Assembly: GCF_910592395.1 (NCBI RefSeq)
Contig: NC_088311.1
Span: 20,997,695 to 21,061,694, forward strand
Length of the DNA stretch: 64,000 nt
Direction: 5' to 3'
Source of the DNA: Lineus longissimus
Lineage: Eukaryota > Nemertea > Pilidiophora > Heteronemertea > Lineidae
Below, one piece after another: positions 23,091 to 35,100 of this stretch (positions are counted from its first letter, which is position 1; every line of letters begins with the position of its first letter). The notes below the pieces were generated by a model, which searched no databases, had not been told where the DNA came from, and worked only from the letters and a program-made list of their open reading frames with translations. Position numbers and translations under genes: made by a program.

Positions 23091-23260
23091 ATTATTTTTA
23101 CTCTATTTTACCCTACTATAATTCCCGGTGGTGACTACAAATTTATTATCACCAATTTAGCATCACCTCTGACCTCCTGAGGGCAGCAGCAAGACGTGAG
23201 CAAATTCTCCTGCGCCGAAATGTCGGCCCGATTGCCGTACCGCCCCAAGGCTTTACTCCT

Positions 23261-25054
23261 ATGTACCAAGAAAACGTACACGCTATCGACACAAACGCAC
23301 AGCGTATCTTGGAGAAGAGTGGGGGAGTGCGAAACAGGCTACCTGTCAGCATTCCTGGTGATGGGGATTGTCTCTATCACGCGGTATCAGTAGCGCTCTG
23401 CGGAGATACGAGTCTCTCTAAAACCCCCGAGCTGCGCGTAAGAACGGCCATTGAGTTAATTCTTCACCGCGATTTCTACATCAAACAGAATTTTGATCCG
23501 GTATGGGACGCGCTCACCCAAAGTTTTGATGACGCCTGTTCTGACTGCCTCCGACGCAACGAATCTTCCGCGTGGTGTTTTCACGCTCTCGCCTCAGTGG
23601 TCGGCCGCTCGATTGTATCCATGTTTCCGCCAATGAATGGTCATATGGACCCTGCTGTACGCCGCCTCAGCACGACGTTTGTTCCGCGAACTTCAAAGAA
23701 CAGGGGAACGAATGCTGCCATTCACATCCTCTGGTCCTCTGGAAGTGCTGCGTTTAATCGCGGAACATGGACTCCCAGCCATTTTGTGCCTCTCCTAAAA
23801 GTTGACAACAAGCGAAAAGGAACCTTGGTCCACGACGAACAGCCCAACAAGCGCAAGCGCAAAGTGATGACATCAAGTCCGACTACTGCTGACCCACCGG
23901 CACCGCCAACGATTGACATCTCCGCCGTCTCTGACCCCACCGCCGACGTCGTCACTAATCCTCTTCGCCAAAGTCCACCACCCATGATAGACGACTCACC
24001 TGACTCCACTGGCACCGCGGACGTCACTACGCCACGCGAAAATCCACCACCAATGATGGACATGGACGTCTCTACTACACTATGCGAAAGTCCATCGCCA
24101 CCTATGCGGGAGATTTCCGCCGCCGCCTCACCTGACCCCACCGCCAACGTCAGTATGTACCTATTCCGGGACATAACTCCACCATCGCCTACGCATGCCT
24201 CCACACTGCTCGAAGACGAGACTTTACCACGCGGGGATCAGACATACAATTTTCGACCTGACGTACGAATTCCGGAGATAAATGAATCATCCATTGAGGA
24301 ACCTAGTTCAATTTCGCCGGCCGCGGAAGACTTCGAATTGACGTTTCAAATCGTTGACGTCGGGACTAAACGGTCAAGAAACAAATTGATTGACAGCCAC
24401 GGTTACACGTACAACGTTATGCGCCGTCGTAATAACAATATTACAACTGATTGGCAATGCACGATCCGGCCGAAGCATAATCCGTGTCGCGCTATGGTGA
24501 CACAGAAGGGGGACCAATTTATTGTCGGGAGAAATGCGCATAACCATCAAGCACAACCAGGTGCAGCAGTCGTCTCCAAGATAACCGCGTCCATGAAAGA
24601 AAAAGCCGCCGAAAACGTGTACAAGTCAGCATCCGCTATTGTGACTGAAGTCCTTCTTGAGCACGTGAACTCAGGCCCATGTCCTTCGCTACCGAAAATG
24701 AGCTGCTTAACCAGAGCAACTAATCGCTTTCGCCAGAAGAATCGCCCGCAAGATCCCACAGACTTGGAATTTGAGCTCCAAGAGGACCGCGTCGCTGAAA
24801 ATTTTTTTAAAGCTGACATCAATGTCCGAGATCGCCGGCATTTCATCTTCGCAACAGATGAACAAATCCACCTCCTGAGTAAAGCAAAGACCTGGTACGC
24901 TGATGCCACGTTTAAACTTTGCCGGTCGCCCTTCAAACAGCTTCAAACGGCAAAAATCAAATTTGGTTACTACGCCGTGAATAATGATGATGATAATGAT
25001 GATGATGATGATGATGATGATGATAATGATGATTACCCGAAGACGAATCTGTAA
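23261..25054 (+). CDS. Transposon protein: OTU protease, FLYWCH zinc finger, truncated MULE transposase
   Basis: Open frame of 597 residues. Residues about 28-180 are an OTU-like cysteine protease domain: PGDGDC with C37 as likely nucleophile, and SHFVPL near 178 as the likely histidine. A Pro/Ser/Asp-rich linker follows (about 200-350). A FLYWCH-type zinc finger (Y-x-Y, WQC, NPCRAMV, HNH) is at about 385-435. MULE transposase begins near 525 (FIFATDEQIHLL, WYADATFKLC) with the first catalytic Asp, but stops soon after. A (GAT)n run gives NDDDNDDDDDDDDDNDD and then a stop, so the second Asp and the Glu are missing. It cannot be an active transposase alone. The rest is undamaged, which suggests a recent event. 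The start ATG may not be the real one. Confidence 0.85.
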   Translation: MYQENVHAIDTNAQRILEKSGGVRNRLPVSIPGDGDCLYHAVSVALCGDTSLSKTPELRVRTAIELILHRDFYIKQNFDPVWDALTQSFDDACSDCLRRNESSAWCFHALASVVGRSIVSMFPPMNGHMDPAVRRLSTTFVPRTSKNRGTNAAIHILWSSGSAAFNRGTWTPSHFVPLLKVDNKRKGTLVHDEQPNKRKRKVMTSSPTTADPPAPPTIDISAVSDPTADVVTNPLRQSPPPMIDDSPDSTGTADVTTPRENPPPMMDMDVSTTLCESPSPPMREISAAASPDPTANVSMYLFRDITPPSPTHASTLLEDETLPRGDQTYNFRPDVRIPEINESSIEEPSSISPAAEDFELTFQIVDVGTKRSRNKLIDSHGYTYNVMRRRNNNITTDWQCTIRPKHNPCRAMVTQKGDQFIVGRNAHNHQAQPGAAVVSKITASMKEKAAENVYKSASAIVTEVLLEHVNSGPCPSLPKMSCLTRATNRFRQKNRPQDPTDLEFELQEDRVAENFFKADINVRDRRHFIFATDEQIHLLSKAKTWYADATFKLCRSPFKQLQTAKIKFGYYAVNNDDDNDDDDDDDDDNDDYPKTNL

Positions 25055-25145
25055 TTGTACTATACTCGAGCATTTTTTCCCTAAATTCACAACAGATATT
25101 TAGCCCGGAGTTTAGCACAAACTTAGGGAGTAATAGGGGAATAAT

Positions 25146-25360
25146 GTAGCGAAACGACCTACATCCATGTCGCGAAATGACCTACATCCATGTCGCGAAA
25201 CGACTCCACCCATGTAGCGAAACGCCCTCCATGTAACGAAACGACCGTACCCATCATGTAGCGAAACGACTCCACCCATGTAGCGAAACGACCTACCATG
25301 TAACGAAACGACCGCCACATGTAGCGAAACGACTGGTAGCGAACTGGCAATGTAGCGAAA
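25146..25360. repeat. Right array of CATGTAGCGAAACGA motifs
   Basis: Inverse copy of the left array over about 190 bases with very few differences, plus one extra unit at the inner side. Confidence 0.85.
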
Positions 25361-26745
25361 CGACAGTAAACCGATCAATCGCTCTCCCCGAACAGTGGTG
25401 CATGCTACAGAGGTTTTAGTCTCTGCCACAAATATGGCGCGAATTAGTATCAAATTTTTACCGATAGGTGACAGTAGCAGCGCAACGCAGAGAGAAACGC
25501 TCTTTTGGCGCTGCGAACGGGGGCGCGGCCAACTGACTGTGTGATAAAGGTCTTTATGCATCTTCCTGCCTTGTTCTACCTCCAGGAACCAGTACCAGCT
25601 TGTCAGAAGTCATACAAATTTATTGGAGGCAGATTCTCTCTTTACAAAGACCTCAGCTTGGTGGTCATTGACTGCCCGACATAAAGCAGCAATTGATCAA
25701 ATTCGTATTTCTTATATGAAGATAGGAAGTTGTCTTACCTGCTTTTGTTAATGTCCTTCCACGAATTCCTTATTCGGTTCTTCATGGGTTTGAACCACTG
25801 GTTTCACGGGCCGCTCTCCTACCTTTGATCCAATCTGTGTTGGTGTGGTCATTTCAGAAAGATGTGACCAGTAATGTCCATGGGTGTGGTATCTAGGATG
25901 ACTTTTGATTAACTATATAGACCCTTATTGGCCCTTATGTCACACTCAAATAGGCCTTGGACCAGTCCACTTGTTCGCTAGGTAGGGGAGGGACATGGGA
26001 CAGAACAGTACTGCGGTCACAGTCACAACTGCCTTTTGAGGACAAAGTCTCAACCAGAGAATGCTTCACCTTTGAGAAATGCAACTCATAACTGTAAATG
26101 ATACAGGCAGTTCTGAATTGGTCTCTATTCAAAAACAGTTGTGAACTAAGGAACGTACACCTAACTGGAGGTATTGGTTGCCTCACCAGACACCCCTTGA
26201 GAGTAGAGCTAGCCAGAACCAAGCTGGTAGCTGAGGTTTTGGGTGAAAGCTCCACCAAAGCAGTGTCTTTGTGAGACAACCAATATCAACAGTGACGTAT
26301 CAATTTTTATTCTCAAACATCTCAATCAAATGTCATTTTTGGGGCAGGGTTGACCTTGTCCCGTGTCAGTTTTGGGCAAAATGACGGCTCCACTGGGGCG
26401 GCAATCTGCTTCCGACTTACAGCTTCAGCTGGCTGGCTTTAATTCCCACCAGTTGAGCCTGCCAACTGAGTGACCAGCCTAACCACTCGCCAACAACTTA
26501 AAATTAAGCAGCTTTAGGGTGAAAAACATGGTGTAGTAGTTTACTCGAGATATGCCTTTAAAAGAAACTGCCACATGTACATGTATGAACTCAAGGACTG
26601 GTTAAGAATGTTGGCTGTGCACCGGAGATGGACAGGCTGCCCAGATCTGAAGTGCAAATGGTCATGGGTTATGCAAACCTATCACTTCAGTCTGTTTGTT
26701 ACATGTGTCCCCATGAGAACAATCAGGGATGAATGGAAATACAAA

Positions 26746-26985
26746 TGTGACTCGCTCTACCAAAACTAGGCGCTTGTCGCATCTGAACTTGACAGGTTGA
26801 TACGGACTTGTTGTTCATTTCCCTATTGTAGACCTTTTGTCAAATCTATTATAAACTGATTTGGTCACATTTCACAAAAGGTCACATTTCACAAAAGGTC
26901 CACAATAGGGAAATGAACAACGAGTCCGTATCAACCTGTCAAGTTCAGACGCGACAAGCGCCTAGTTTTGGTAGAGCGGGTCACA
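26746..26985. repeat. Palindromic MITE, family P, copy 2
   Basis: Same family as 2104-2326, with the same TGTGAC...GTCACA ends. It has an internal tandem duplication (CACATTTCACAAAAGGT twice) near the centre that copy 1 lacks. Confidence 0.88.
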
Positions 26986-29266
26986 AATTATAAACATGAC
27001 AGGATCACTTTCATGCGATACACCAAAGAAGGGCGATCAGTAGGTCTTTCCAGTAATGTTCCTTGTGCTCTGCTACTTCTATTGCTGAACTGGATGTAGT
27101 CTAAGTATATTTTCAGAGCCAACAAAAATGCACCTTCGTCGAATATTTTGTTTTGGGGAGGACCTTACTGGGCAACATTCCTGGGCAGCACACGGAGAAG
27201 ACAGGAGATGTGAAAATTGAAGGGGTACAGCATTTTGTTTTTCGAACATTTTGATTGATTCTCTATTTGTGATCCTGTTCTTAAGAATTTGGATGAAATT
27301 GAAATTTTCCAAAAAACAAGACAGAGAAATATGTCTAGATTCATGGTTGTACAGTGCACATTTTATTACAGAATACTGAATATAAAAATACAAAATGGGC
27401 AGAATGAAGAAACCATGAGAGAATGAAAATACTGTACATCTATGTCTCGATGATCCGTGGATATCTATGTTAGACTCTATATTATATTCACCTGGATAGA
27501 TGATTTTCATAGTTCCATGTTAAGACTTTGTTAGACCTGTTAAGAGGATTTAAGAACCAAGAACCTCATGCCACATATACAAGGCAACACTAAATATGGT
27601 CCAATCACGTGGCACTATTTCGGGATTATCTCAAAATACATTGAAGGCTGAAATTGACGGATATTTAGTCTCTCCCCTACCCCACCCTAAAAGACCACTG
27701 TAAACCATAAAAATATTTGCAACGCTACCAGTCAAAGTTGGGGACAGACACAATTCCATGCCTGCTGCCAAAATTCAATGGTAGATGCACAAGAGTTGAA
27801 GTATTTGTGCATTTTAAGTTTGTGTTAGACGGTGAAGTCACGAAAATGGAACCCTTGCAAACATTTTTAGATTTACAGAGAACAAAAGTGGCCTTTGGCT
27901 TGAATTTGAAGCCTTATAAACCTAAAGAGACTAAACTTCAGGCAATAAAGATCATGTGATCAACCCCCTCCAACGTCTGAGACGAAAACATATTTAGTTT
28001 TTTGCAGCAGTGTATTTCGAGATGAGTCCATACAAGTGCGTGCGTTTGCGATGTTTTCTTGGCCATGAAAAAAAAACAGCTAGGAATTTACATTTTATAT
28101 CTTATATTGGTGCATCTTCCAATGCGATGAATGATAAATGCATTATCTTTCAAAGGTTTTACAACAAGATTTTATTATACACAATAGGTCGTGGACAAAA
28201 CATAGAAGACAAGGACTACACACTAAGTCTAAATAATAGCAATATATACAGCAGAGCAGCTAGTCGCCCGACATCAAGCCTGCCTCAGGCTTACTTGACC
28301 CGCATTGTACCAGCTCACATACATGGTAGTATGTAGTTCATGTACAGTCGGTATGGTCAAGTTACCCGAGACAGCTTACAAATTTATAAATGATGATGAC
28401 GTTATTTATACATGAGTAGAGGGGCGTGTCAGTTGATCTATGTACCTATCTGTTCATTACATACAATAACCTTTGGTAAATCAAACTAAACACTGGTTTT
28501 TATATGGCATCCTGACTGGACTCAACATATATGAATCATTAGTTTAAGCTAATAATAAATATCTGCAATCATAAATTATGCAGTTATTAAATACAAATTT
28601 ACAGAAATTTGTTTTTTTCACATTTTAAAATATCTGTTGAGGTGCACGCCAGAGCTAGCGCAACTATACGAATGGACTCGGCAAACATGTATTTACATAT
28701 ATTACTAACGAATTACTCTTCAATCTGCCCAAGTCCAACGTCAATCAATTCAACAGAATCTAAAGATCAAGCGTCTACACACGTCAGAGAAAACAACCCT
28801 ACTCGATACTATAATTTCATAAAGAGGATTCATTTCCGAATTCAGAAAACTAAATCGTATCAATCAGACGGTTGCCGTCCGTCAACAGGACGCAGTATCA
28901 CGGCACACAATCACCAACCATGATTCGATTTTTCATCAAATGTGAACTATTTACAAGCACGGTAATCTGTCAACCAACGCGAATCCATTGCTTTCTAACC
29001 CATTTTCTCTATTACATGTAGCTAAAGTCAATTTACATGCACCTGATTTACAGTAACGTAAGAAAATCACACTTTTGTAAAAAGACCTGGCATCAGTGAA
29101 CGCGAAGAATCACAAAAGATAGACATTTGTTTTCATTCCCCCGAGGGACATTTGCCAATTATTTTCAGTGTTCTAGTCTGCTATTTCAAACCAACAAAGA
29201 GACTACAGGGAATACAGAATATCTTTATAAATTTTCAATTGAATTTTCTATTCATTATGCAGAAAG

Positions 29267-29540
29267 TAACTTTTGACCGAAAAGGATGTCACGTGTGGGA
29301 GGTAAAAAAAATTCCTCCAACTCCTTCATACCTTTTTAACACCACCGCCAGACAGACCTCTTGAAGAGTTCGATGTTCTTGATGCCAACCTTGTTGAGGT
29401 ATTCACGATACAAAAAGTAACTTATGACTGGAATTGATGACACATGCGGGTGTTAAAAAAATGTCCCACAGCTCCGCACACACTTTTAACGCCACTGCCC
29501 GTTAGTCACTTTTAAGGATCTTTTTTTTCTCGATGCCACA
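29267..29540. repeat. Diverged two-unit duplication
   Basis: Two units of about 120 bases (29267-29383, 29418-29540) share TAACTT-TGAC, GTAAAAAAAATTCC-like and CGATG-TGATGCCA blocks. Heavily diverged. Confidence 0.5.
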
Positions 29541-31324
29541 ACAACTGTCCGAACCTACTTTCTTCCAGAGTCGATTTGAAGTACTACCGGTAAACATTGA
29601 CTGCTTTCATCTGGACATGAACAATCACAGACAAATCTTCTCAATCTGCATGTACCCAATGTACTTGTTGAACTTTTGGCCTCCAAAATATCGGAATACT
29701 TCCAACAACATCAATACAGGGGTTACCCATCACTTGCAATTCCCACTCCCTACTTCAACTTTGAGACTAAAGAACAGTCAACTATAAATTTGAGAAACGT
29801 TTTTACACTGATAAACTACGTGTACCGGCACAATAATATTTTAAATTCTGGACTGGACCTGCGCAATAACCACACAAGAATTGCCAATTGTAACTGACCA
29901 ATGTAACTTACATTTTTAAAGTGATCCTTGGTTTGAAAAAGATCAGTGCAACCCAAACACGACAGCAATGTTCACATAGACAGCCATGAACAATTTTGCA
30001 AAAAATCTATAAAAAGACATTTATCATGTTTATCATGAATATCAAGACATATTTCAGATAATTTTTTTGTAAACCTCAAAACTTTATGATAAGAATATGA
30101 AACACATCTTTTTTTATAACAAAGAAAAACTCTGTGTGTACAGTGTGATCAAGTGTGTAAATTTACTATGTAGAGATGTACAGATGATTGTAACTTCCAA
30201 GGCCCGCAGAGCTGCTTATAAGTACCCATGACATGGACATGTACATGGACCTCCTTGAATATAATGGCTTTAAATTGCACCTGAAAGTGTACCATTTCAC
30301 AAGCTTTTTAAAACTTAGCATTATTTTCAAGTATTTTGGAGACAATTCTTTCTAATTCAGTGAACAGTCACAAAAATTTTGTGTACAATGGCCCCAAATG
30401 TCTACACTGTACACTTTTGGTGTATACAACATACAATTTTGTACATCGAAAGTGTCCAAGAAGGCAGCCACACAAAGTGTACAATGTAAACTTTTGTGTA
30501 CAAAGTAAGCAGCCCTGCGAAAAGTCAATGACGCCATTCCAAAGAAATATGACTTAACCAGGACTTTCATAAAAAGAGTCAATGAGATAGCTCACACCAA
30601 CAAATTCTCAATCCCACAACTCTTTGACCTGTTTCAACAATTTCACAACTCAAGAGATTCCCTCGGGAATCAATCAAGCCACCTTTAACTGCCAAATTTT
30701 CGCAAGAATTCTATTTCGCACGAATGTTACAAATAAGCTTATTTTTTTCTTTGAAAATGGAAAGAAATTTTGTAATATGCCAAAATATAAAACGTAAAAA
30801 TTATATTTTTCAGAAATTTTCGGGAATTACAAGGCACAATTTTTTTCCAATTTTCCAGTACGGTTCACACAGTACTTATACCAAAGGTGGTAAATGTCGC
30901 CACAAAGTGAAGAGTATTTGCACCGTACCACAAAAGACCACTGACTAGTAGTTAGGCAAAGGAGAAGTAAAAAAATGTCTGATTTGAGCGTAGATGCCCG
31001 GAATTTGGAAAACGTGCAAAAAGTAGATAGACCCAATCACAGTCAGTTTCGTCACCAAAAGAAATCCCTAAATTATCATATAACTCCAAGTACCGAGAAA
31101 AAGTCCAATTAATTCATACTCCGACTCTCTTACCGAAGAATTGTCATCCTACCAGGAGAATCCAGAGACATCACCTCACATGACGATGTGACGTCACCCA
31201 AATACCTGGTCTGCATTTTTGGGAGAAGATTAAAAGCAGTTATTTGCCACTTTAGGATAGGTGAACTGAAAAATTGTGGCTGTCCGACAAAAGGATGGCG
31301 TGCGCCTCATGCATCACACTGCTT

Positions 31325-31512
31325 AATTACTGTCGGGATTTCTTTTACTGATAGAATTTCAGTAAATTACTATTGGAATTTTTTACTGATAGAATTTCAG
31401 TTAATTACTGTTGGGATTTCTTTTACTGATAGAATTTCAGTAAATTACTGTTGGGATTTCTTTTACTGATAGAATTTCAGTTAATTACTGTTGGGATTTC
31501 TGTTACTGATAC
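31325..31512. repeat. 40-bp tandem array, about 4.7 copies
   Basis: Unit AATTACTGTTGGGATTTCTT plus TTACTGATAGAATTTCAGT(A/T). Unit ends alternate A, T, A, T, which suggests an 80-bp higher-order period. Confidence 0.92.
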
Positions 31513-32170
31513 TCCAATAAAGTGGAATATCAAAATCAAGAGCCAAAGTACAAGTAGGCCTATTTTCAGAAATGTAACACAGACCAATTTCATCATGTTT
31601 TGTCATAACAATAACCCAAACATTATAACATCAAATGGTGCTAATCTGGAGGCTGTATACAGGACACTGTGTATGCAATCATCGAGATGGCGAGTTCTCT
31701 TGTGGTTCGGATGAGTTGAGTTTCTCGCGGTCAAGATGAGACGAGTCCACTCGTACAGTTACGCTATTTACATATTGCACGATGAAGGTGAGTAAGACGC
31801 CAACGTCGCCATATTCTATCTATGATCACGTGAAGACCTGCGACGTTTGTTGGCGGGAGGCGGCAAGGAGTCTGCGTTATCTGGAACAGAAAGTTACCAT
31901 GTTAAACAAATGAAGAATAAAATGCGAGGAAATATCAGATTTTATCTTTCTGTTCTGGATGGTCAAATTACGAAGGCAGGTCAGTACACGCCCAGTGAAG
32001 TCGGAGTCCATTTTCATAGAACAGTATTAGAAATTACCTTTTTAATGCCACAGATCATATCTTTTGGATTGACCATGCGGCAAAAGTTTCATGGCATAGG
32101 TCAAAGCATTGTGTATTTCCTCCAGAAAGGTATGACCTTGCATAACCCCTTGTCATATGAAAGAAACCTT

Positions 32171-35100
32171 TCAAGAGAAAACTTTTTTGATATCATTAAA
32201 CCCACCTTTTGGCTTTGTTGACCTAGTTGTCCTTCTGTTGGCATTGACAGGTTCCGGAGATGGTTCTTTCTTCTCCCGGGCAGGAGAACTTCGGCGACTT
32301 CTCACAACACCACGTGTTGGCGACTTTTCTTTGGTACCTGAAACCAAGAGAACGCAAGATTGAAGGTTTGCTGAGCAGTTCCCATTCTACAGAATTGACT
32401 TCTGAACTCTGATCAGTCTTGGACACTGCAATCAATTGTAATCAGGGCATCACCTCTAAATCAAAGCCACTCAAAAGAGTCATGAGACTTGTGGGATAAG
32501 TCTCTGTTAGTGTTATGACCACAAGTTACACACCTCAGCCTCAGGCTAACCTAAGGGACCAGAAAGTCTCCAACACTTGGCAAGCAAATATAATACCACC
32601 ACTTGCTACCACCGAAACTTAAGAATGAAAAGACTGATCTCACCTCTTGGAGGCGATTTTTCTTTTGCCTTTGAACGCTCTGTATTCCTTCTCGTATTCA
32701 TGGGTTGATTCTTCTCCCCTTCATCGCTAGGTTTCCTCCTTTCTCGAGATCCTGCTCCCGTCTGCTTGCCTTTCACACCATTATCTTGCCCCTCCTCCAT
32801 AGGTGTACCATCAGACGCTCCCCGACTGTTGCTACGACTCTGTCGCCCGCCACGTTTTAAATCTAATCCTTCCATTTTTGGTGTTGGGCGACGATTCCTC
32901 GGAGAAACCCTGTCCATATTTTCAATATCGTCACTCTTCGCATTCACTTTGTGTTTTAAACCTGCGCGCATTCTACTGCCCGAATATTCACCTAAGTTAA
33001 GTTCATCCTCACTAGAATCTAAACTATACCCCGTTTTACTACTCCCCATCGAGTCATCAGTTAACGTCCTGGTTCGCTTTTTCGGAACAACGAGTTCGTG
33101 AAATTCACCATCTTCAAGGAGTCTCCGCTTCGTTCGCTGTGGCCGTGTAGGTTTCGGAGACTCAGATCGATCCGTTGTATCACTTTTAGTATCCAATTCT
33201 TCAGATGGCGTTGGTGTCTTCCTCCTTACACGCTGTGACCGCCCAACTCGAAGCGATGGTGACTCGGGCCTCTCAACAACGGTACGCCTACCACGTAAAG
33301 GTTTTGTTGCCAAATTTTCAGGTTGATCACCCACTTCACTGCTTGTATCCTCATTCTTATGCTCAGTGCTGCCACGAGGAGTCCTCAATGGAGCAGACAT
33401 TGGTTCATCCTGGAGGGGTAGTTCCTCTGGTTCCATTTTCATAGCAGTCACACTCTGAACAATGTCTGCCTTCACTTCATTATCCATCAGGGACGTGTCT
33501 TCAATCTTTATTTCCACCTTGGGCTGAATTAAATCTGTGCCAGATGCGCCATCCAGAGAGGTAGGACTTTCTCGAGTTTTCTGGTACGACGTGGACCCTG
33601 CCACGAGACCAGCTTCTTGTTGAATATACACATGGTCCAATAGATCTCCAGTGCCAGACTTGTTAGGAAACTCACCGTCTCTTTCAGAAATCTTATTTGT
33701 TGACAACGTTAATTTACATGAAGTTTGCGCCAGGCCAGTCTCTTCATGCTGTATCATTGGTTTGTGCATTTCCATGGGTAAATGCACTGGAGGCTCATTT
33801 AATTTGGACGGGGTGCCAAGCACATCTACTCTTGGAACTGAAGGCAACGCATGCACATCAGAATTAGGTGCACAAGTTTGTGAGTTATAAGATACAGAAT
33901 GGTTATCAGACGACAGTTTATCACAAGAAGTTGGATTTCCTGAGTTGGAGGAGACAATTGCCAAAGGCAGTGGGACCTCAGTCAGATTTGGCGGCAACGC
34001 ACTATTCACAGGGGGAGAAACTGGTGGTAGAACAGACGTCGGGTTATGTAGTGATACACCTGTGCTAACCGGTGTAGTCTCACAGGTATTGCCCTTACAC
34101 ATAACACCTACCGGTTGACCTGTTTCAGTGGAAGTCACGCACGGTAAACGAGACATGGTAGTGGATAAACTTGTACTTATCCTCGCCGAAGCCACACTTG
34201 TCAAAGCGTTCTCTGTGGTTACCTGCTCATGAGAGGACAACAAGTCAGAGTCATAACTTTGAGATCGCATCACTGTTTCCGTATTTTTCAGAGGAGCATT
34301 ATCCTGGGATTTTTCCATTCTTGGCGGCGGATAATAAGACGAGGGAGAAACTGCTGTTGATTTTGGAGGTGAGATATTAGAATCCGGTAAATTTGCCGAG
34401 GAAATTGGTGACATACGGCTAAACGATGACATAACTGGTGACGTATGAGCTCGCGACAATATCGGCGACGTTTCCATACTCTGACTCATACTCCGAGAAT
34501 AGGAATGCCCTCTCGGGGATGTACTCCTAGGTGAACTTGGAGATGGCAGTGGTTTCAATTTGATCGGTCGATCACTTGAAGGAATAGGTCCCACAACTTT
34601 TTTAACAGACTGCGTTAAATTAAATGGAAATATCGGTGCCGTTATTGGATGAGGTGATGAGTTGAAGAACGACAGGTCTGGGCCTGATTTGCTTATCAAG
34701 TTTGGCATGTGGGTACAGTTCCGCGGTGAGGTGGAACGATTTCCCGCATCCTCTTTTTTCGAACTGGGTACTCGTGTTGGTACCTGCTGACTCATCTCTA
34801 GAGGTGACTTCACCACCTGTTTCATTAAACCAGTTATTTCCGCTGCTACTTTGTTGACCTGTTTGGCACTACTCTCCTCCAAAAGCTTATCAATGCTTAG
34901 CACATTTTTCGATTTTTGCTGCAATGATGTCAACACCGCCGAATTTGGAAGTGACACGGCGACCTTTGCAACGTCCTTTTTGCCAGGAATTTTAGCACAG
35001 ATATCCACAGCACAATCCTTCAAGTCTTTCAGCTCACTAACCATCTCGTCATTCAACTCTGCATCCCGATCATACAATGGTTTCAATATCGAGATTCCCT

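Larger units (their letters stand above)
22856..25372 (+). mobile_element. Mutator-like element with 9-bp target duplication
   Basis: GATCAATCG stands directly on both sides (22847-22855 and 25373-25381), the length expected of MULEs. The ends are imperfect inverted repeats (GTATCAGGCTGTTTCGCTGC against GGTTTACTGTCGTTTCGCTA as complement). Inside them are mirrored arrays of a TCGTTTCGCTACATG motif. It carries the OTU-FLYWCH-MULE ORF at 23261-25054. Confidence 0.88.
20479..25541. mobile_element. DNA transposon with 20-bp TIRs and TGTG target duplication
   Basis: Left end CAGTCAGTTGGCCGCGGCCC is the complement of the right end GCGCGGCCAACTGACTG, with one indel. The empty site can be read from the opposite arm of the host fold-back (TCACACCTCC at about 19409), so the duplicated target is TGTG, 4 bases. 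A later element occupies 22856-25372. The rest has a 106-codon ORF at 21834-22154 that I do not recognise and no transposase I can name. Confidence 0.75.
19347..25599. mobile_element. Fold-back transposon split by later insertions
   Basis: The outer arms are inverse copies. The left begins GCTGGTACTGGTTCTTGGAG and includes GACCTTTATCACACCTCCCT. The right is cut at GGAGGTGTG (20478) and resumes at TGTGATAAAGGTC (25542), ending CCAGTACCAGC. The arms also contain tandem sub-repeats with CTTCCAGCTGGTGGATATTT. Without the insertions it is about 1.2 kb. No transposase of its own. Confidence 0.85.
25600..32170. other. Gene-free region with scattered repeats
   Basis: No exon I can support on either strand over 6.5 kb. 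It holds a palindromic MITE (26746-26985), a diverged duplication (29267-29540), a 40-bp tandem array (31325-31512), and a CpG-richer patch near 31.7-31.9 kb of unknown meaning. The part below 32171 includes the NCOA6 3' UTR. Confidence 0.6.

Noticed and set aside
31188-31714. Plus-strand ORFs with repeated peptide
   Set aside because: The repeat peptide is simply the 40-bp tandem array read through.
31840-32221. Plus-strand ORF of 124 codons near a CpG-richer patch
   Set aside because: Its end is antisense to the NCOA6 last exon and no family is recognisable.
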